Of a DNA stretch of 64,000 nucleotides, positions 1 to 9,094 are shown in pieces. Under the pieces are notes generated by a model. It was not told the origin of the DNA and ran no database searches. It worked only from the letters and a program-made list of their open reading frames with translations. Position 1 is the stretch's first letter. Each line of letters opens with the position of its first letter. A program made the translations under genes and the position numbers. The stretch comes from Rhizobium aethiopicum (GTDB lineage: Bacteria; Pseudomonadota; Alphaproteobacteria; Rhizobiales; Rhizobiaceae). The stretch spans positions 372,001 to 436,000 of the forward strand of contig NZ_JACIFV010000001.1 of the NCBI RefSeq assembly GCF_014197535.1, given 5' to 3'.

Positions 1-506
1 CCTTCGCTGCCCGGCATCAGCAGCGTCCGGCCCGCCGAGCGGACGACGGCTTTCGCAAGCAGCGCCTGCGCCATGCGGGAGGCGGCGAGGATATAGTCGT
101 TGCGCTTCCATGCGGTGCCGGCAAGCGCCAGGGCATAGGCGATCAGTATGTCGCCATCCGTGGCATTATTGGTGTCGGACACGTGCGGCTTGACGTTGGG
201 ATCCCATTTCCAGACGGCCAAGCCATCGTCGCGCAACAGCAGCTCGGTGCGGGTAAAATACCAGATCTGCTCGAAATCCGCGGGGCTCGCCGAGAGATAA
301 GCGAGCAGCATGCCATAGCCCTGCCCTTCGCTATGGCTGATATTGCCGTTGCCGTTATCGATGATCCGGCCGGTCGCATCGAGAAATTTCGCCTTGTAGG
401 CGGACCACGCATCGGCATTGATCATCGCCGGCTGCGCGGCGGCGGACGGGCTTGCAGGGGCGAATGCAGCCGTCGCCGCAAGCAGAAGCACGCGCCACCA
501 CCTCAT
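1..506 (-). CDS. bcsZ: Endoglucanase BcsZ, GH8 family (partial, 3' end beyond window)
   Basis: Periplasmic beta-1,4-glucanase of glycoside hydrolase family 8 that trims nascent cellulose. The first 168 residues are visible. An N-terminal hydrophobic signal peptide ends in an Ala-rich stretch near residue 25. The GH8 hallmark SHSEGQGYGM, which holds the catalytic Glu, is followed by NNATDGDILIAYAL with the second acidic residue. The ATG overlaps the bcsB stop as ATGA (503-506), so the two genes are translationally coupled. It is the last visible gene of the cellulose operon. The frame is open to the left edge and the remaining part of the protein (the family is about 340-370 residues) is not visible. 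The GH8 assignment rests on motif recognition and is firm; the name follows the operon context. Confidence 0.93.
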   Translation of the reverse strand, partial: MRWWRVLLLAATAAFAPASPSAAAQPAMINADAWSAYKAKFLDATGRIIDNGNGNISHSEGQGYGMLLAYLSASPADFEQIWYFTRTELLLRDDGLAVWKWDPNVKPHVSDTNNATDGDILIAYALALAGTAWKRNDYILAASRMAQALLAKAVVRSAGRTLLMPGSE

Positions 507-2935
507 TTGGACCGGCCCAGCGTTTTGAGCATGCGCGAGGTAGCGACGCCGATCAGCAGCACGAAGACGACGAGCAGCGAAGCATAGGAGAGGATATTCG
601 TCGACAACCAATTGGCGGCGATCAAGCGGTAATTGGCGATCGACCACGGCGTGGATGGGACGAAATCGAAGCGGGTGACGGGCACCGCATCGATCTTGCC
701 CGTCTTGCTCGAATAGGTGGTGATATGGCCTGATATCTGCGGCCAGTTCAACTGACCGGTCAGCACTTCGAGCCCTTCGCGCAGATCCTTTGCCGAGGGT
801 GCCGCCACCACGGTCCACGAACCCTCTCCCAGGGGGCTGGAGCCTTGCGCAACCACGAGCGTGTCGGCGTTGGAGGGGGTGAAGACCGTCTCGGCCCCGG
901 GGATGAACTGCAGCGAACTGCGGGTGATGTCGAAATTGCGCCCCAGCCATTCACGGAAGGCAGTGATGCGGCTGCGCAAGATACCGCCGCTCACCTTGGA
1001 ATTCCACTCCTCGAAGGCCGTGCCGGTATCGACGACGCCTGGCTGCGTGTCGGCCACCGGACGCCACGAGGCTTGGCTCGCCGTCGAGATGTTGGCTTGC
1101 GTCAGCGCGGTTGCCGGCATCTGCGAAATCGAGCCGATGAAGATGGCGTCCCGATCGCCGATTGTATTCGGTGACGCCACGGTTTCGACGGCGATCGGAT
1201 GGCCGGCCATCACCGCCATCTGACCGAGCAGCGTAGCCGCGGCCGAAAGCGTATCGGCATCGACGCGATCGATGAACAGCGGCGTCGGTTCCGTCGCCCG
1301 GCCATAGGGATAGGCCGTGCCGGAAATGGCGGCCAGGTTCGGACGCTGCCCGACGCGGGCAAAATCCGGAATGTGCACTTCGGAGGTATCGAACAGGGCA
1401 AATCGGGGATTGGCGCCGGCGGTAGCACCTGGAGCGCAAGCGGCATCGTCCTTCGTCATCAGGATCGTCTCGATCCCAATCGTATTGAGGCCGGGTTTGA
1501 AGTGGCGCATCGTCACGCGGATCGGCAGATGACGGAGAATGCCGCCGGTGGTCGAAGTAAGCGGCACGGTGGAGGCGATGTTGTCGTTGACGTAAATATC
1601 GATATGGCTGCCGGGCAGCACGTTATCGGTATAGGCGGCATCGAGCAGCACCTTCGCCTCGCCATAGGCGTTGGCATAAAAATCGGCCGGCACGGCGACA
1701 TTGAAGCTGGTGCGGAACCGCCGGCCGGAAAATTCCGTGGTCTTCACGCCGAGTTGCGAGAGGGCAATGCTGGTGTCGGAAAAGACCAGCGGCGCATTCG
1801 GCGCGCTCCAGCGCTCGGTGGTCAGCGCATCGCGGCGGACATCCGCGGACCTGTCAGTCGGCGAAACGATCGTATCGATCGCCGAGGAGACGGCTTGCCA
1901 GGAGGGGCCGCTGATCAGAAGCAGCGGCGAGCCGTTGCGCGGGTCGGTCACGAAAGCCGCGAGCGGTGCGCTTTCGGCCCCGGGCGGCAGGTCGGGAAAG
2001 AACGGCCGCAGTTCCGCGGCGGTCCCGACGAGCACACCGAGCTTGCCAGGACCGGCGGCCGGAAGCGAGGCGGTGCTGAAGGCGAATATCTGGTTCGGCA
2101 TGCTGCTCAGCACCGACAGACCCTGTGCCAGCCGCAACAACGGCTTGGTCGTCCCCGGCTGCTCCAGCGCCGGGACGACGATATCGAACTCCGTGCTGCC
2201 GGCGCCATCGACGCCGATGGCGCGGATCGCGTCGGCACTCGAAAGCTCCGCGGCATTCCCGCCGGCAAAGCTCAGATAGGTTCCGGCCGGATCGATATTC
2301 GACCATAATTCATAGGTGGACTGGATGCTGCAGTCGGTGCGATGGCGCTGCTCTGCCTGGAAGGTCACAAGATTGGCGCCCGGCTGCAACAGGCCGGGGG
2401 GAACTTCGAAAGTGACGGCGGATGAGCCGTCCGCCGAGCTGACCCGCTGCTGACCGATCGGACGATTGTTGAGATAGACGGTCAGCGCGGAGGCTTCCGG
2501 CGCGACGACGATCGAATTCTGATAGGCGAAGGTGAAACTTGCCTTGGCGGCCGCCTGCTCGGGAGTCAGATAGACAGACCATGACCGGCGGTCATATTCG
2601 CCGCTGAGACTGAATTTCGAAAATGGCACGAGATAACGCCTGCTATCGCGGTGGCGCGGCTGCGAAGCGGCATTCGCCGCCGCGCCAGACTGAGGCGCCG
2701 GCGCTGCCGGCTGCGGCACAACAGTGATCGGCGCAGGAGCGGGCGCGGGCGTTACGGAAATGGGTGGCATGACAGGTACCGGCGCCGTCGCTGCGGGCGG
2801 AACGGGCGGCGTCAATCTCGGGGCGGTGGACGCGTCGGGCGGCCGCTCGCCGGACATGTCGAATGGCGCCGTCTGCGCCTGGGTGACAGCGGGGGCATGC
2901 AACAGGAGAAGCGCGGCGGCGACGATCTTTCTCAT
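503..2935 (-). CDS. bcsB: Cellulose synthase periplasmic subunit BcsB
   Basis: The 810-residue partner of BcsA, anchored in the inner membrane and reaching into the periplasm, where it receives the growing glucan. The chosen ATG (2935) gives a clear signal peptide (hydrophobic residues 3-20 ending TQAQ). A longer frame upstream exists but would destroy it. Residues about 30-75 are a Pro/Ala low-complexity linker. Carbohydrate-binding and flavodoxin-like domains follow, and a single C-terminal membrane helix (about residues 780-802) ends in a basic tail. The ATG overlaps the bcsA stop by four bases (2932-2935) and its stop overlaps the bcsZ start, so bcsABZ is one tightly coupled transcript. 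The length is normal for rhizobial BcsB. Confidence 0.95.
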   Translation of the reverse strand: MRKIVAAALLLLHAPAVTQAQTAPFDMSGERPPDASTAPRLTPPVPPAATAPVPVMPPISVTPAPAPAPITVVPQPAAPAPQSGAAANAASQPRHRDSRRYLVPFSKFSLSGEYDRRSWSVYLTPEQAAAKASFTFAYQNSIVVAPEASALTVYLNNRPIGQQRVSSADGSSAVTFEVPPGLLQPGANLVTFQAEQRHRTDCSIQSTYELWSNIDPAGTYLSFAGGNAAELSSADAIRAIGVDGAGSTEFDIVVPALEQPGTTKPLLRLAQGLSVLSSMPNQIFAFSTASLPAAGPGKLGVLVGTAAELRPFFPDLPPGAESAPLAAFVTDPRNGSPLLLISGPSWQAVSSAIDTIVSPTDRSADVRRDALTTERWSAPNAPLVFSDTSIALSQLGVKTTEFSGRRFRTSFNVAVPADFYANAYGEAKVLLDAAYTDNVLPGSHIDIYVNDNIASTVPLTSTTGGILRHLPIRVTMRHFKPGLNTIGIETILMTKDDAACAPGATAGANPRFALFDTSEVHIPDFARVGQRPNLAAISGTAYPYGRATEPTPLFIDRVDADTLSAAATLLGQMAVMAGHPIAVETVASPNTIGDRDAIFIGSISQMPATALTQANISTASQASWRPVADTQPGVVDTGTAFEEWNSKVSGGILRSRITAFREWLGRNFDITRSSLQFIPGAETVFTPSNADTLVVAQGSSPLGEGSWTVVAAPSAKDLREGLEVLTGQLNWPQISGHITTYSSKTGKIDAVPVTRFDFVPSTPWSIANYRLIAANWLSTNILSYASLLVVFVLLIGVATSRMLKTLGRSK

Positions 2936-5124
2936 CCGGCATTGACCTTTGCCGCCCGCTGCTGCGCCTCCCGCTCCGGCCGCATGCTGCGGAAGAGGTA
3001 AACCAGGCCGCGGCTGGTCTGATAGAGCGACAGGCCAAGAAACCAGATGGTGCCGCGGATGAGGCCCGGATTGCGGCGGCGCGATTCCTGGAACTGGGTC
3101 CACTGATCGGAATTGGCAAACATCAGATCGGCGATCAGGCGATGATCAAGCGCGCTTTTCGGCACGTATTGGCAGCCGACATTGCTGATATCGCCTGATG
3201 GCTCGATGTTGCGGACGATCAGCGGCAGGGTTTCCAGATCTGCGCCGCTATAGGGCCGGAAGCGCATCTCGCCGGGGGCGCCGACGAGCAACTCATCGAG
3301 ATGCTTGTTGAAGATATGCAGCCTTGCGCCGTGGACGGAGACATCCTCAATCGAGGCCGCATACCACTTGCCGTTGGCGCAAAACTCGCAGCGCCGGTTG
3401 ACGCGGACGCGGCGGGACAAAGCGCGCTCGCCACGTTCCGACACGACGCCGAGCGCGCAGCCGGCCATGATCAGGTTGATGATGTTCCACCCGCCGACGA
3501 CAAGCGTGACGTCGGCCTTATAGGGCTCGGCATAAATCCTGTAGAAGGTGATGACGAGCGCAATGATCTGCACCGCAAAGATCACGAAGAAGGGACGGCT
3601 GATCTCAGACAGGCGGCTGACGGCGATCGATTCATCCTTGGCGGTAACCTTGAAGGTCGGCTTCCGCGGATTGAGCATGACCGAGACGACGGCCGGCAGC
3701 AGATGCACGGTCTGGACATATTCGTAAAGTTCGGAAATCCAGGGCCAGCGGAAGGATCCGTAGAGGTAGTTCTGCATCATCAAATTCACGAGCATATAGG
3801 CAAGCGTATAAGCAAGGAATTCGCCGCCGGAGGCCGTGAAGATTTCCAGGTCGAAGAACAGGTAGAAGAGCGGCGCAAACAGGAAGATCGTACGTGGGAA
3901 CGGGAAGAGCCAGAAAAGCGTGGATGACATGTAGCACAGGCGCTGCGGGATCGACAGGCCGCGCTTCAGAAGCGGGAAGCGGAAGCGCAGGATCTGCATC
4001 ATGCCCTGCGCCCAGCGGCTGCGCTGGCCGATGAAGCTTGCGAAGGTGGCCGGTTGCAGCCCGGCGATCAGCGGCTTGTCGACATAGAGGCTGTTCCAGC
4101 CGCTGCCATGGAGAGCCAGCGCCGTCTCGCAATCCTCGGTAATGCTGATACCGGAAAAGCCGTTCTGGGATTCGAGCGCCTTGCGGCTCAAGACTGCAGC
4201 CGAGCCGCAGAAAAAGGCGGCATTCCATTTATCGAGGCCGCGCTGGATGATGCCGTAGAACATCTCATTCTCGCTCGGCATTTTTTCGAAAGTGCGCAGA
4301 TTGCGTTCGAGCGGATCAGGATTAATGAAGAAATGCGGGGTCTGGACGAGAAAGAGCTTCGGGTCGTCTTCGAAGTAGCCGACTGTCTCGAGCAGGAAAT
4401 CGCGAGCCGGCGCGTGGTCCGCGTCGAAGACGGCGATGAGTTCGCCGGTCGAATGTTTCATGCCGTTGTTGAGATTGCCGGCCTTGGCATGCTCGTTGCG
4501 GTCGCGCGTGAGATAAGTGACGTCGAGATCCTGGCAGAGCTGCTTCAGCTCGACATGGCGGGCCGCCGCCGCCTGAGCCTCAAGCAACTTGCCGGAATTG
4601 CGCTTCTGCAGGGTGCCGCCGTCGTCGAGCAGCCAGACATGCAGCTTGTCGGCCGGATAGTCCATCGCCTTGGCGGCAGCCAGCGTGTTTCCGAGAAGGC
4701 CGGCATCCTCGTTATAGGAAGGCACGAACACATCGACATGGGGCAAACGCCCGGGATTGGCGGCTCGCGATGGGCGCGACGGAAGCGGTGTCGCGACGAT
4801 GAAAAGGCTGAGCGCCAGCATCGCGACGCTGTACATTTCGGCAAGATAGAGCAGCAAGCCGGGAATGAAATTCTCAGGCTGGTTCAGCGGCGGCAGGGTG
4901 TTGGTGGTGCGCCAATAGACGTAGCGCAGCACGATCGACGTTCCGAAGGCAAGCGCCACCAGGCGCCATGTCCCCTCGCCCTTCAGAATCTTAATGAGCG
5001 CCATCACCGTGACGACCGCAATGCTGGTGATGAGCTGGGTCTGCAGATTAACCGGCAGAGTGATCAGCACGATCATGCAGAGCGAAACAACGGCCCATAT
5101 GAAGACACTGCGGGCTTTGCGCAT
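2932..5124 (-). CDS. bcsA: Cellulose synthase catalytic subunit BcsA (UDP-forming)
   Basis: Inner-membrane family 2 glycosyltransferase that polymerises UDP-glucose into beta-1,4-glucan and threads it across the membrane. In the 730 residues: N-terminal membrane helices (about 8-110), then the catalytic core with DDG (167-169), DAD (234-236), TED (329-331) and the QRSRW motif (367-371), then further helices and a C-terminal PilZ domain from about residue 568 with an Arg-rich entry and DVSVHG (594-599). The PilZ domain implies activation by cyclic di-GMP, as known for this family. The start at 5124 is preceded by GAAGGA at a good distance; an in-frame ATG 30 bases upstream lacks one. It lies 53 bases after bcsN and overlaps bcsB by four bases. 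Confidence 0.97.
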   Translation of the reverse strand: MRKARSVFIWAVVSLCMIVLITLPVNLQTQLITSIAVVTVMALIKILKGEGTWRLVALAFGTSIVLRYVYWRTTNTLPPLNQPENFIPGLLLYLAEMYSVAMLALSLFIVATPLPSRPSRAANPGRLPHVDVFVPSYNEDAGLLGNTLAAAKAMDYPADKLHVWLLDDGGTLQKRNSGKLLEAQAAAARHVELKQLCQDLDVTYLTRDRNEHAKAGNLNNGMKHSTGELIAVFDADHAPARDFLLETVGYFEDDPKLFLVQTPHFFINPDPLERNLRTFEKMPSENEMFYGIIQRGLDKWNAAFFCGSAAVLSRKALESQNGFSGISITEDCETALALHGSGWNSLYVDKPLIAGLQPATFASFIGQRSRWAQGMMQILRFRFPLLKRGLSIPQRLCYMSSTLFWLFPFPRTIFLFAPLFYLFFDLEIFTASGGEFLAYTLAYMLVNLMMQNYLYGSFRWPWISELYEYVQTVHLLPAVVSVMLNPRKPTFKVTAKDESIAVSRLSEISRPFFVIFAVQIIALVITFYRIYAEPYKADVTLVVGGWNIINLIMAGCALGVVSERGERALSRRVRVNRRCEFCANGKWYAASIEDVSVHGARLHIFNKHLDELLVGAPGEMRFRPYSGADLETLPLIVRNIEPSGDISNVGCQYVPKSALDHRLIADLMFANSDQWTQFQESRRRNPGLIRGTIWFLGLSLYQTSRGLVYLFRSMRPEREAQQRAAKVNAG

Positions 5125-5177
5125 CGACGTTCCTTCGAAATTGCGCCGGGGCACCGTCTGTTACCCCGGGGCATACT

Positions 5178-6158
5178 CTATCTCCGGCAGACGGCCCTCA
5201 TAGCCGCGTCGCCTATGCAGTCCGGCGAGGGCACCGTGACGCCGATCGCTCTTGCCGATTGTTCCAGCGGCGCGGCGGCCGGATCCGGCGCAGCACTCGT
5301 CTGTGGCGCCTCGCTCGGCAGCGGCACTCGCGGGCCGATCGGCGTCGGCAAGGGTGCGGCGTCCTGCGCCGGTTGCTGGCTTGGGGCGCTGCGAACCGGA
5401 GCTGTCCGCGGCAGGCGGACTACGGCAGGCGCCGGCTCATAGCCGATCGGCATCGGGCTGGCGCGATATCCGCTCTCATCGGGATAGATCGGTTCACCGG
5501 TACGACCGAGCGCCGCGCTGGCTGGGGGCGGGTTACCGTACGGATTCCAGGTCGGGCCGTCGAAGGTGCCGGTGATGGTATAGCCGTAGACGATGCCGAG
5601 CAGCTGGCGCTCGGTGGCGCGGGCATCGCACAGGCGCAGGCGCAGCTGGATCATGCCGAAATTGCGGGCCTGGGTATTGGCGGCCGCGCTCGAGCGGATC
5701 TGCTGCCAGGCATAGATGCAGGTATCGCCGACGCGGCTGCGGCCGGAAGCATAGCCGAAGGGGCCATAGGCGTTCTGCAGGAAGGTCGCCGATGTCGCCA
5801 TCGGCACGCCGGGAGCCGAACGGGCCACCTCGCGAGCAATGCCGCTCTCGTTGATCATGCTGAAGCTGGCATTGCCCATTCCCGGATTGGCCCCGGAAGC
5901 GCCGAAGAACTCGGCTTTCAGAAAATTCTGGCCGGGTACGGAAGATGAGGTGAACAGCGAGATCGTCTGCTCGACGCCATTGCCGCGCTTGCGCTCGACG
6001 ACGTTGACAATCGACGGCCCGCCCGGCGGCGGCAGGACCAGCGCCTTTTCAGGCGCCACGGTCTCCGGTCCGGAAGGCTGTCGCACACCGCCTGTTGACG
6101 TGCAGCCGGCCATCAGACCCGCCACCGCCAGCAGCGATATCGTCTTCCCTAAGCGCAT
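5178..6158 (-). CDS. bcsN: Cellulose biosynthesis accessory lipoprotein BcsN
   Basis: A 326-residue protein of the BcsN family, an accessory component found with alphaproteobacterial cellulose operons; its molecular role is not established. The start at 6158 gives a classic lipoprotein signal: hydrophobic residues 6-15 and the lipobox LMAGC with the lipidated Cys at 19. An ATG 36 bases upstream (6194) would bury this signal. The middle has the family's regular pattern (sensitivity to ETIS-like strands and a TCIYAWQQI segment), and the last 100 residues are a Pro/Ala-rich tail with several alternating P-A-P stretches, ending in a short CRR. It is the first gene of the operon, 53 bases before bcsA, so the operon promoter should lie in 6159-6479. 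Confidence 0.85.
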   Translation of the reverse strand: MRLGKTISLLAVAGLMAGCTSTGGVRQPSGPETVAPEKALVLPPPGGPSIVNVVERKRGNGVEQTISLFTSSSVPGQNFLKAEFFGASGANPGMGNASFSMINESGIAREVARSAPGVPMATSATFLQNAYGPFGYASGRSRVGDTCIYAWQQIRSSAAANTQARNFGMIQLRLRLCDARATERQLLGIVYGYTITGTFDGPTWNPYGNPPPASAALGRTGEPIYPDESGYRASPMPIGYEPAPAVVRLPRTAPVRSAPSQQPAQDAAPLPTPIGPRVPLPSEAPQTSAAPDPAAAPLEQSARAIGVTVPSPDCIGDAAMRAVCRR

Positions 6159-6479
6159 GCGCGAGCCGCCGTAATCGTCTTTCCAGATATCCATTCGCAG
6201 ACCGAAACGCGACGGACCGTCGAATCAACGGCCACCCGGCCGTTCACCTGACATAAATCGCCGACATGGTTAACGAAGAGTAAAGAGCCCGACCCTGGTG
6301 CCACCAGACGACTCGCGTTGAACGTGATTCGGACAGATCAACCGTATGGTGCATAAACCGGTTTAGCAACAAACAATCGGCGCGCCGACCTCTGCCACGA
6401 CATCAAGGCGGTAGCAGCGGAACTATGCGGTATGGCCGGCGTTGCCTTGATGTTCAGAGTTCAAAAAGGAGAACATCCC
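6159..6479. other. Divergent intergenic region bcsN / DUF1236 gene
   Basis: About 320 bases without a gene, between two divergent transcription units; it should hold both promoters. The one striking element is a perfect 12-base palindrome TAAACCGGTTTA at 6354-6365, in an AT-rich patch. A strong ribosome binding site AAAAAGGAGA sits just before the rightward gene. I could not identify -35/-10 boxes with confidence. Confidence 0.5.
6354..6365. promoter_or_regulatory. Perfect 12-bp palindrome, candidate operator
   Basis: TAAACCGGTTTA is a perfect palindrome about 115 bases upstream of the DUF1236 gene and about 190 bases upstream of bcsN, in the only shared promoter region. Its position suggests a binding site for a dimeric regulator, but the regulator is unknown and a 12-base palindrome can occur by chance. 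Confidence 0.25.
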
Positions 6480-6794
6480 ATGCGCAAGATCACGCTGGCT
6501 ACGGTCGCCATGCTGACCATCTGCTCGGCCGCCTTTGCACAGAGCACGGTGGTTGTCACCGATCCCGCACCAACTGGTTCCGTCGTCCTGCCCGGCGAGG
6601 TGCGCACCTATGTCATGGAGCAAAACACGCCATCCGTCGTCTATGACGGCGAAATCACGGTCGGCGCGACGCTGCCGGATACAATTGAAGTCCATACCGT
6701 GCCCAATGTCGACGGCTATGCCTACACCGTCGTCAACGAGCGGCGCGTGATCGTCGAGCCGAAGACGCACCGCGTGATCCAGGTTCTCGAATAA
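6480..6794 (+). CDS. Small secreted DUF1236-family protein
   Basis: A 104-residue exported protein. The start at 6480 is set by AAAAAGGAGA nine bases upstream and by the signal peptide that follows (residues 1-20, ending AFAQ). The mature part carries the DUF1236 pattern: a short acidic strand region and the terminal segment VVNERRVIVEPKTHRVI, which is typical of this rhizobial family. Its function is unknown. It stands alone between the cellulose operon and the kinase gene, which is read in the opposite direction. A longer in-frame start at 6432 exists but would hide the signal peptide. Confidence 0.8.
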   Translation: MRKITLATVAMLTICSAAFAQSTVVVTDPAPTGSVVLPGEVRTYVMEQNTPSVVYDGEITVGATLPDTIEVHTVPNVDGYAYTVVNERRVIVEPKTHRVIQVLE

Positions 6795-6830
6795 GGGATT
6801 GGGGCTGGAGACGCATAGTCCTGCACGACT

Positions 6831-8477
6831 TCACGTCCCCTCATCTGCCGCGCTCACCGGCACGTTCAAGAGTTCACGGATCTTGTGGGCGAGTTGCTCC
6901 AGGCTGAATGGCTTGGCGAGCAGCGAGACGCCGTGGTCGAGCACGCCATTGTGTACGATGGCGTTGCGCGTGTAACCCGTGGTGTAAAGAATTCGGATCG
7001 CCGGCCATTTTTCTTGAACGGCATCAGCAAGCTGACGTCCGCTCATCTGCGGCATCACAATGTCGGTGAAGATCAGATCGACGTCGGGGTTCTCCTCCAA
7101 AAGGAGAAGCGCCTCCACGCCGCTTGCCGCCTGCAACACGCTGTAACCGAGTTCGTGGAGGCTTTCGGCGGTCATGGTGCGGACATGTTCATCGTCCTCC
7201 ACCACCAGGATAGTATCGTTAACGCTTCCCTGAGGAATCGGCTGGGCGCCGACGGCGGCCAAGCGAGCATCCGCCTTGCCGACATGACGCGGCAGATAGA
7301 TCTTCACCGTCGTTCCCCGGTCGATCTCCGAATAGATCTTGATGTGGCCGCCGCTCTGTTTGATGTAGCCGTAGACTTGGCTCAGCCCGAGACCGGTTCC
7401 CTTGCCGGGTCCTTTGGTGGTGTAAAACGGGTCGAAGGCTCGGTCGATTACATCGGCCGACATGCCGATGCCGGTGTCAGTGATGCTGATCATTACATAC
7501 TGGCCCGCCTCGACCTCCGAATGCATGCGCGAATATCGCTCGTCAAGCTCGGTATTGGCGGTCTCGATCGTCAGATGACCGCCGCCGGGCATGGCGTCGC
7601 GCGCATTGACGGCAAGGTTCAGCATGGCGTTTTCGAGTTGGCTGAGATCGGCGAAAGTCGGCCAGAGGCCACCGGCAAGTACGGTCTCGATTCGGATATG
7701 TTCGCCGAGCGTGCGCCGTAGCAACTCCGACATGCCGCCGACCAGCTTGTTGACGTCGATCACCTCCGGGGCCAGCGGCTGCTGACGTGAGAAGGCGAGA
7801 AGACGTGCGGTCAATACCGCGGCTCGCTGGGCGCCGTCTCTGGCGTTCTGAAGGGAGTTCAGCAGGCGCGGATCCTCGTGTCCGGTCATCCGCCGCTGGG
7901 CGAGATCGAGATTGCCGATGATGATCGCCAACATATTGTTGAAATCATGGGCGACGCCGCCAGTGAGCTGACCGATCGTCTCCATCTTCTGCAACTGGCG
8001 CACCTGCGCCTGGGCGGCGGCGTTCTCTTCCATCTCATGCCTGAGTTCGGCAGTGCGCTGCACCACCGTTTCCTCAAGGCGCGCGTTGAAGCTGTTGAGT
8101 TCGCTGCGGAGTCGACTCTGCCTGCCCTGGGCGACAATAATCGTCTCCATCAGTCCGATGATGATCACGGCATTGATGAGAAAGGTCGCAAGGCCGATCC
8201 ATTGACCGGCGCTCACCGGCCAGAAGGCATCGTGCGGCTCGACGAAAAACTGCTGGACGAGGAAACCGGCGAGCATGGCCGCTACGAAGCCCGGCCCGGC
8301 GCCGCCGATGAAACTTGCAAGCAAGATCGCCGGAAGGAAGCTCAGGAAAGGAAACCCGGAGAGATAATCACTGGCGGCAAGTCTTAGAAGAAAGGTCAGA
8401 CCGACGAAGGCAACGGCCAGCGGATAGGTATAGCCCGGCCTGTGACGCAGCCAATCCGTGGCACTCAACAAATCCAT
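6831..8477 (-). CDS. Hybrid sensor histidine kinase with DUF4118 membrane domain and receiver
   Basis: A 548-residue membrane sensor. Residues 18-112 hold three or four membrane helices resembling the DUF4118 (KdpD-type) module, then a coiled coil (about 118-165), a HisKA domain with the phosphorylated His in GGVAHDFNN (His177), an HATPase domain (N-box around 288-291, DTGIGM 334-339, GTGLGL 360-365) and a C-terminal receiver with Asp472. The start at 8477 has GAAGGGG seven bases upstream; a longer frame runs to 8594 without such a site. It is divergent from a single-domain receiver gene (8747), a likely partner. There is no separate sensory PAS domain and the signal is not evident. Confidence 0.88.
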   Translation of the reverse strand: MDLLSATDWLRHRPGYTYPLAVAFVGLTFLLRLAASDYLSGFPFLSFLPAILLASFIGGAGPGFVAAMLAGFLVQQFFVEPHDAFWPVSAGQWIGLATFLINAVIIIGLMETIIVAQGRQSRLRSELNSFNARLEETVVQRTAELRHEMEENAAAQAQVRQLQKMETIGQLTGGVAHDFNNMLAIIIGNLDLAQRRMTGHEDPRLLNSLQNARDGAQRAAVLTARLLAFSRQQPLAPEVIDVNKLVGGMSELLRRTLGEHIRIETVLAGGLWPTFADLSQLENAMLNLAVNARDAMPGGGHLTIETANTELDERYSRMHSEVEAGQYVMISITDTGIGMSADVIDRAFDPFYTTKGPGKGTGLGLSQVYGYIKQSGGHIKIYSEIDRGTTVKIYLPRHVGKADARLAAVGAQPIPQGSVNDTILVVEDDEHVRTMTAESLHELGYSVLQAASGVEALLLLEENPDVDLIFTDIVMPQMSGRQLADAVQEKWPAIRILYTTGYTRNAIVHNGVLDHGVSLLAKPFSLEQLAHKIRELLNVPVSAADEGT

Positions 8478-8746
8478 TCTACACCCCTTCTCGGCCGTCG
8501 CGGAAACGGCATCCCAGGTTTTGCACATCGAATTTCGCCGGGCAATATGCTGTTTCCAAAGCGCGACGCGATCTTTCAGATTCGCTTGCCGCACCTTGGA
8601 TTTTTATGTTTACACACATCGGCGTCTCAAAACGGCTGCACTGTTTTGTGCGACAAGTTTTCCACCACTGCGCGTGGCGTCTTGACGAGCTTCGCGAGCG
8701 GTCCACATAAATCTTCGTGCCCGGCAGGGGAATGGGGGACGGGATC

Positions 8747-9094
8747 ATGAAAGACATATTCATCGTCGAGGACGATGCGCTGATCGCCATGTTGCTCGAG
8801 GACATGCTGAGCGATCTTGGCTATCGGGTTTGTGCGAGCGCGCCGGATCTGGAACGGGCGCTCGCAACGGCCAGGGACGCAGAATTCGATGCTGCAATCC
8901 TCGATGTTTCCCTCGCAGGCCGGAGCTCGCTGCCGGTCGCAAAGCTGCTTGACGAACGCGGCAAGCCCTATCTCTACGCAACGGGATATGGCAGCGCCCC
9001 GGAAGGCAGCAGCCCCAGCGCGCTCCCGGTGCTGCGAAAGCCGTTCCAGCTCAGCGAGCTCGAACAGGCGATGAAGCAGCTTTGCGGAACGTAA
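8747..9094 (+). CDS. Single-domain response regulator
   Basis: A 115-residue stand-alone receiver with no output domain. The acidic pair VEDD is near the N-terminus, the phospho-acceptor lies in AAILDVSLAG, the conserved Thr in YATGYG and the Lys in RKPF. The YATGY segment resembles the FATGUY motif of alphaproteobacterial single-domain regulators linked to the general stress response, which is an inference from the motif alone. The start at 8747 follows GGGGGACGGG; a 10-codon longer version from 8717 is possible. It is divergent from the hybrid kinase gene and converges on the MerR-type gene, with the stop adjacent to that gene's stop. Confidence 0.87.
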   Translation: MKDIFIVEDDALIAMLLEDMLSDLGYRVCASAPDLERALATARDAEFDAAILDVSLAGRSSLPVAKLLDERGKPYLYATGYGSAPEGSSPSALPVLRKPFQLSELEQAMKQLCGT

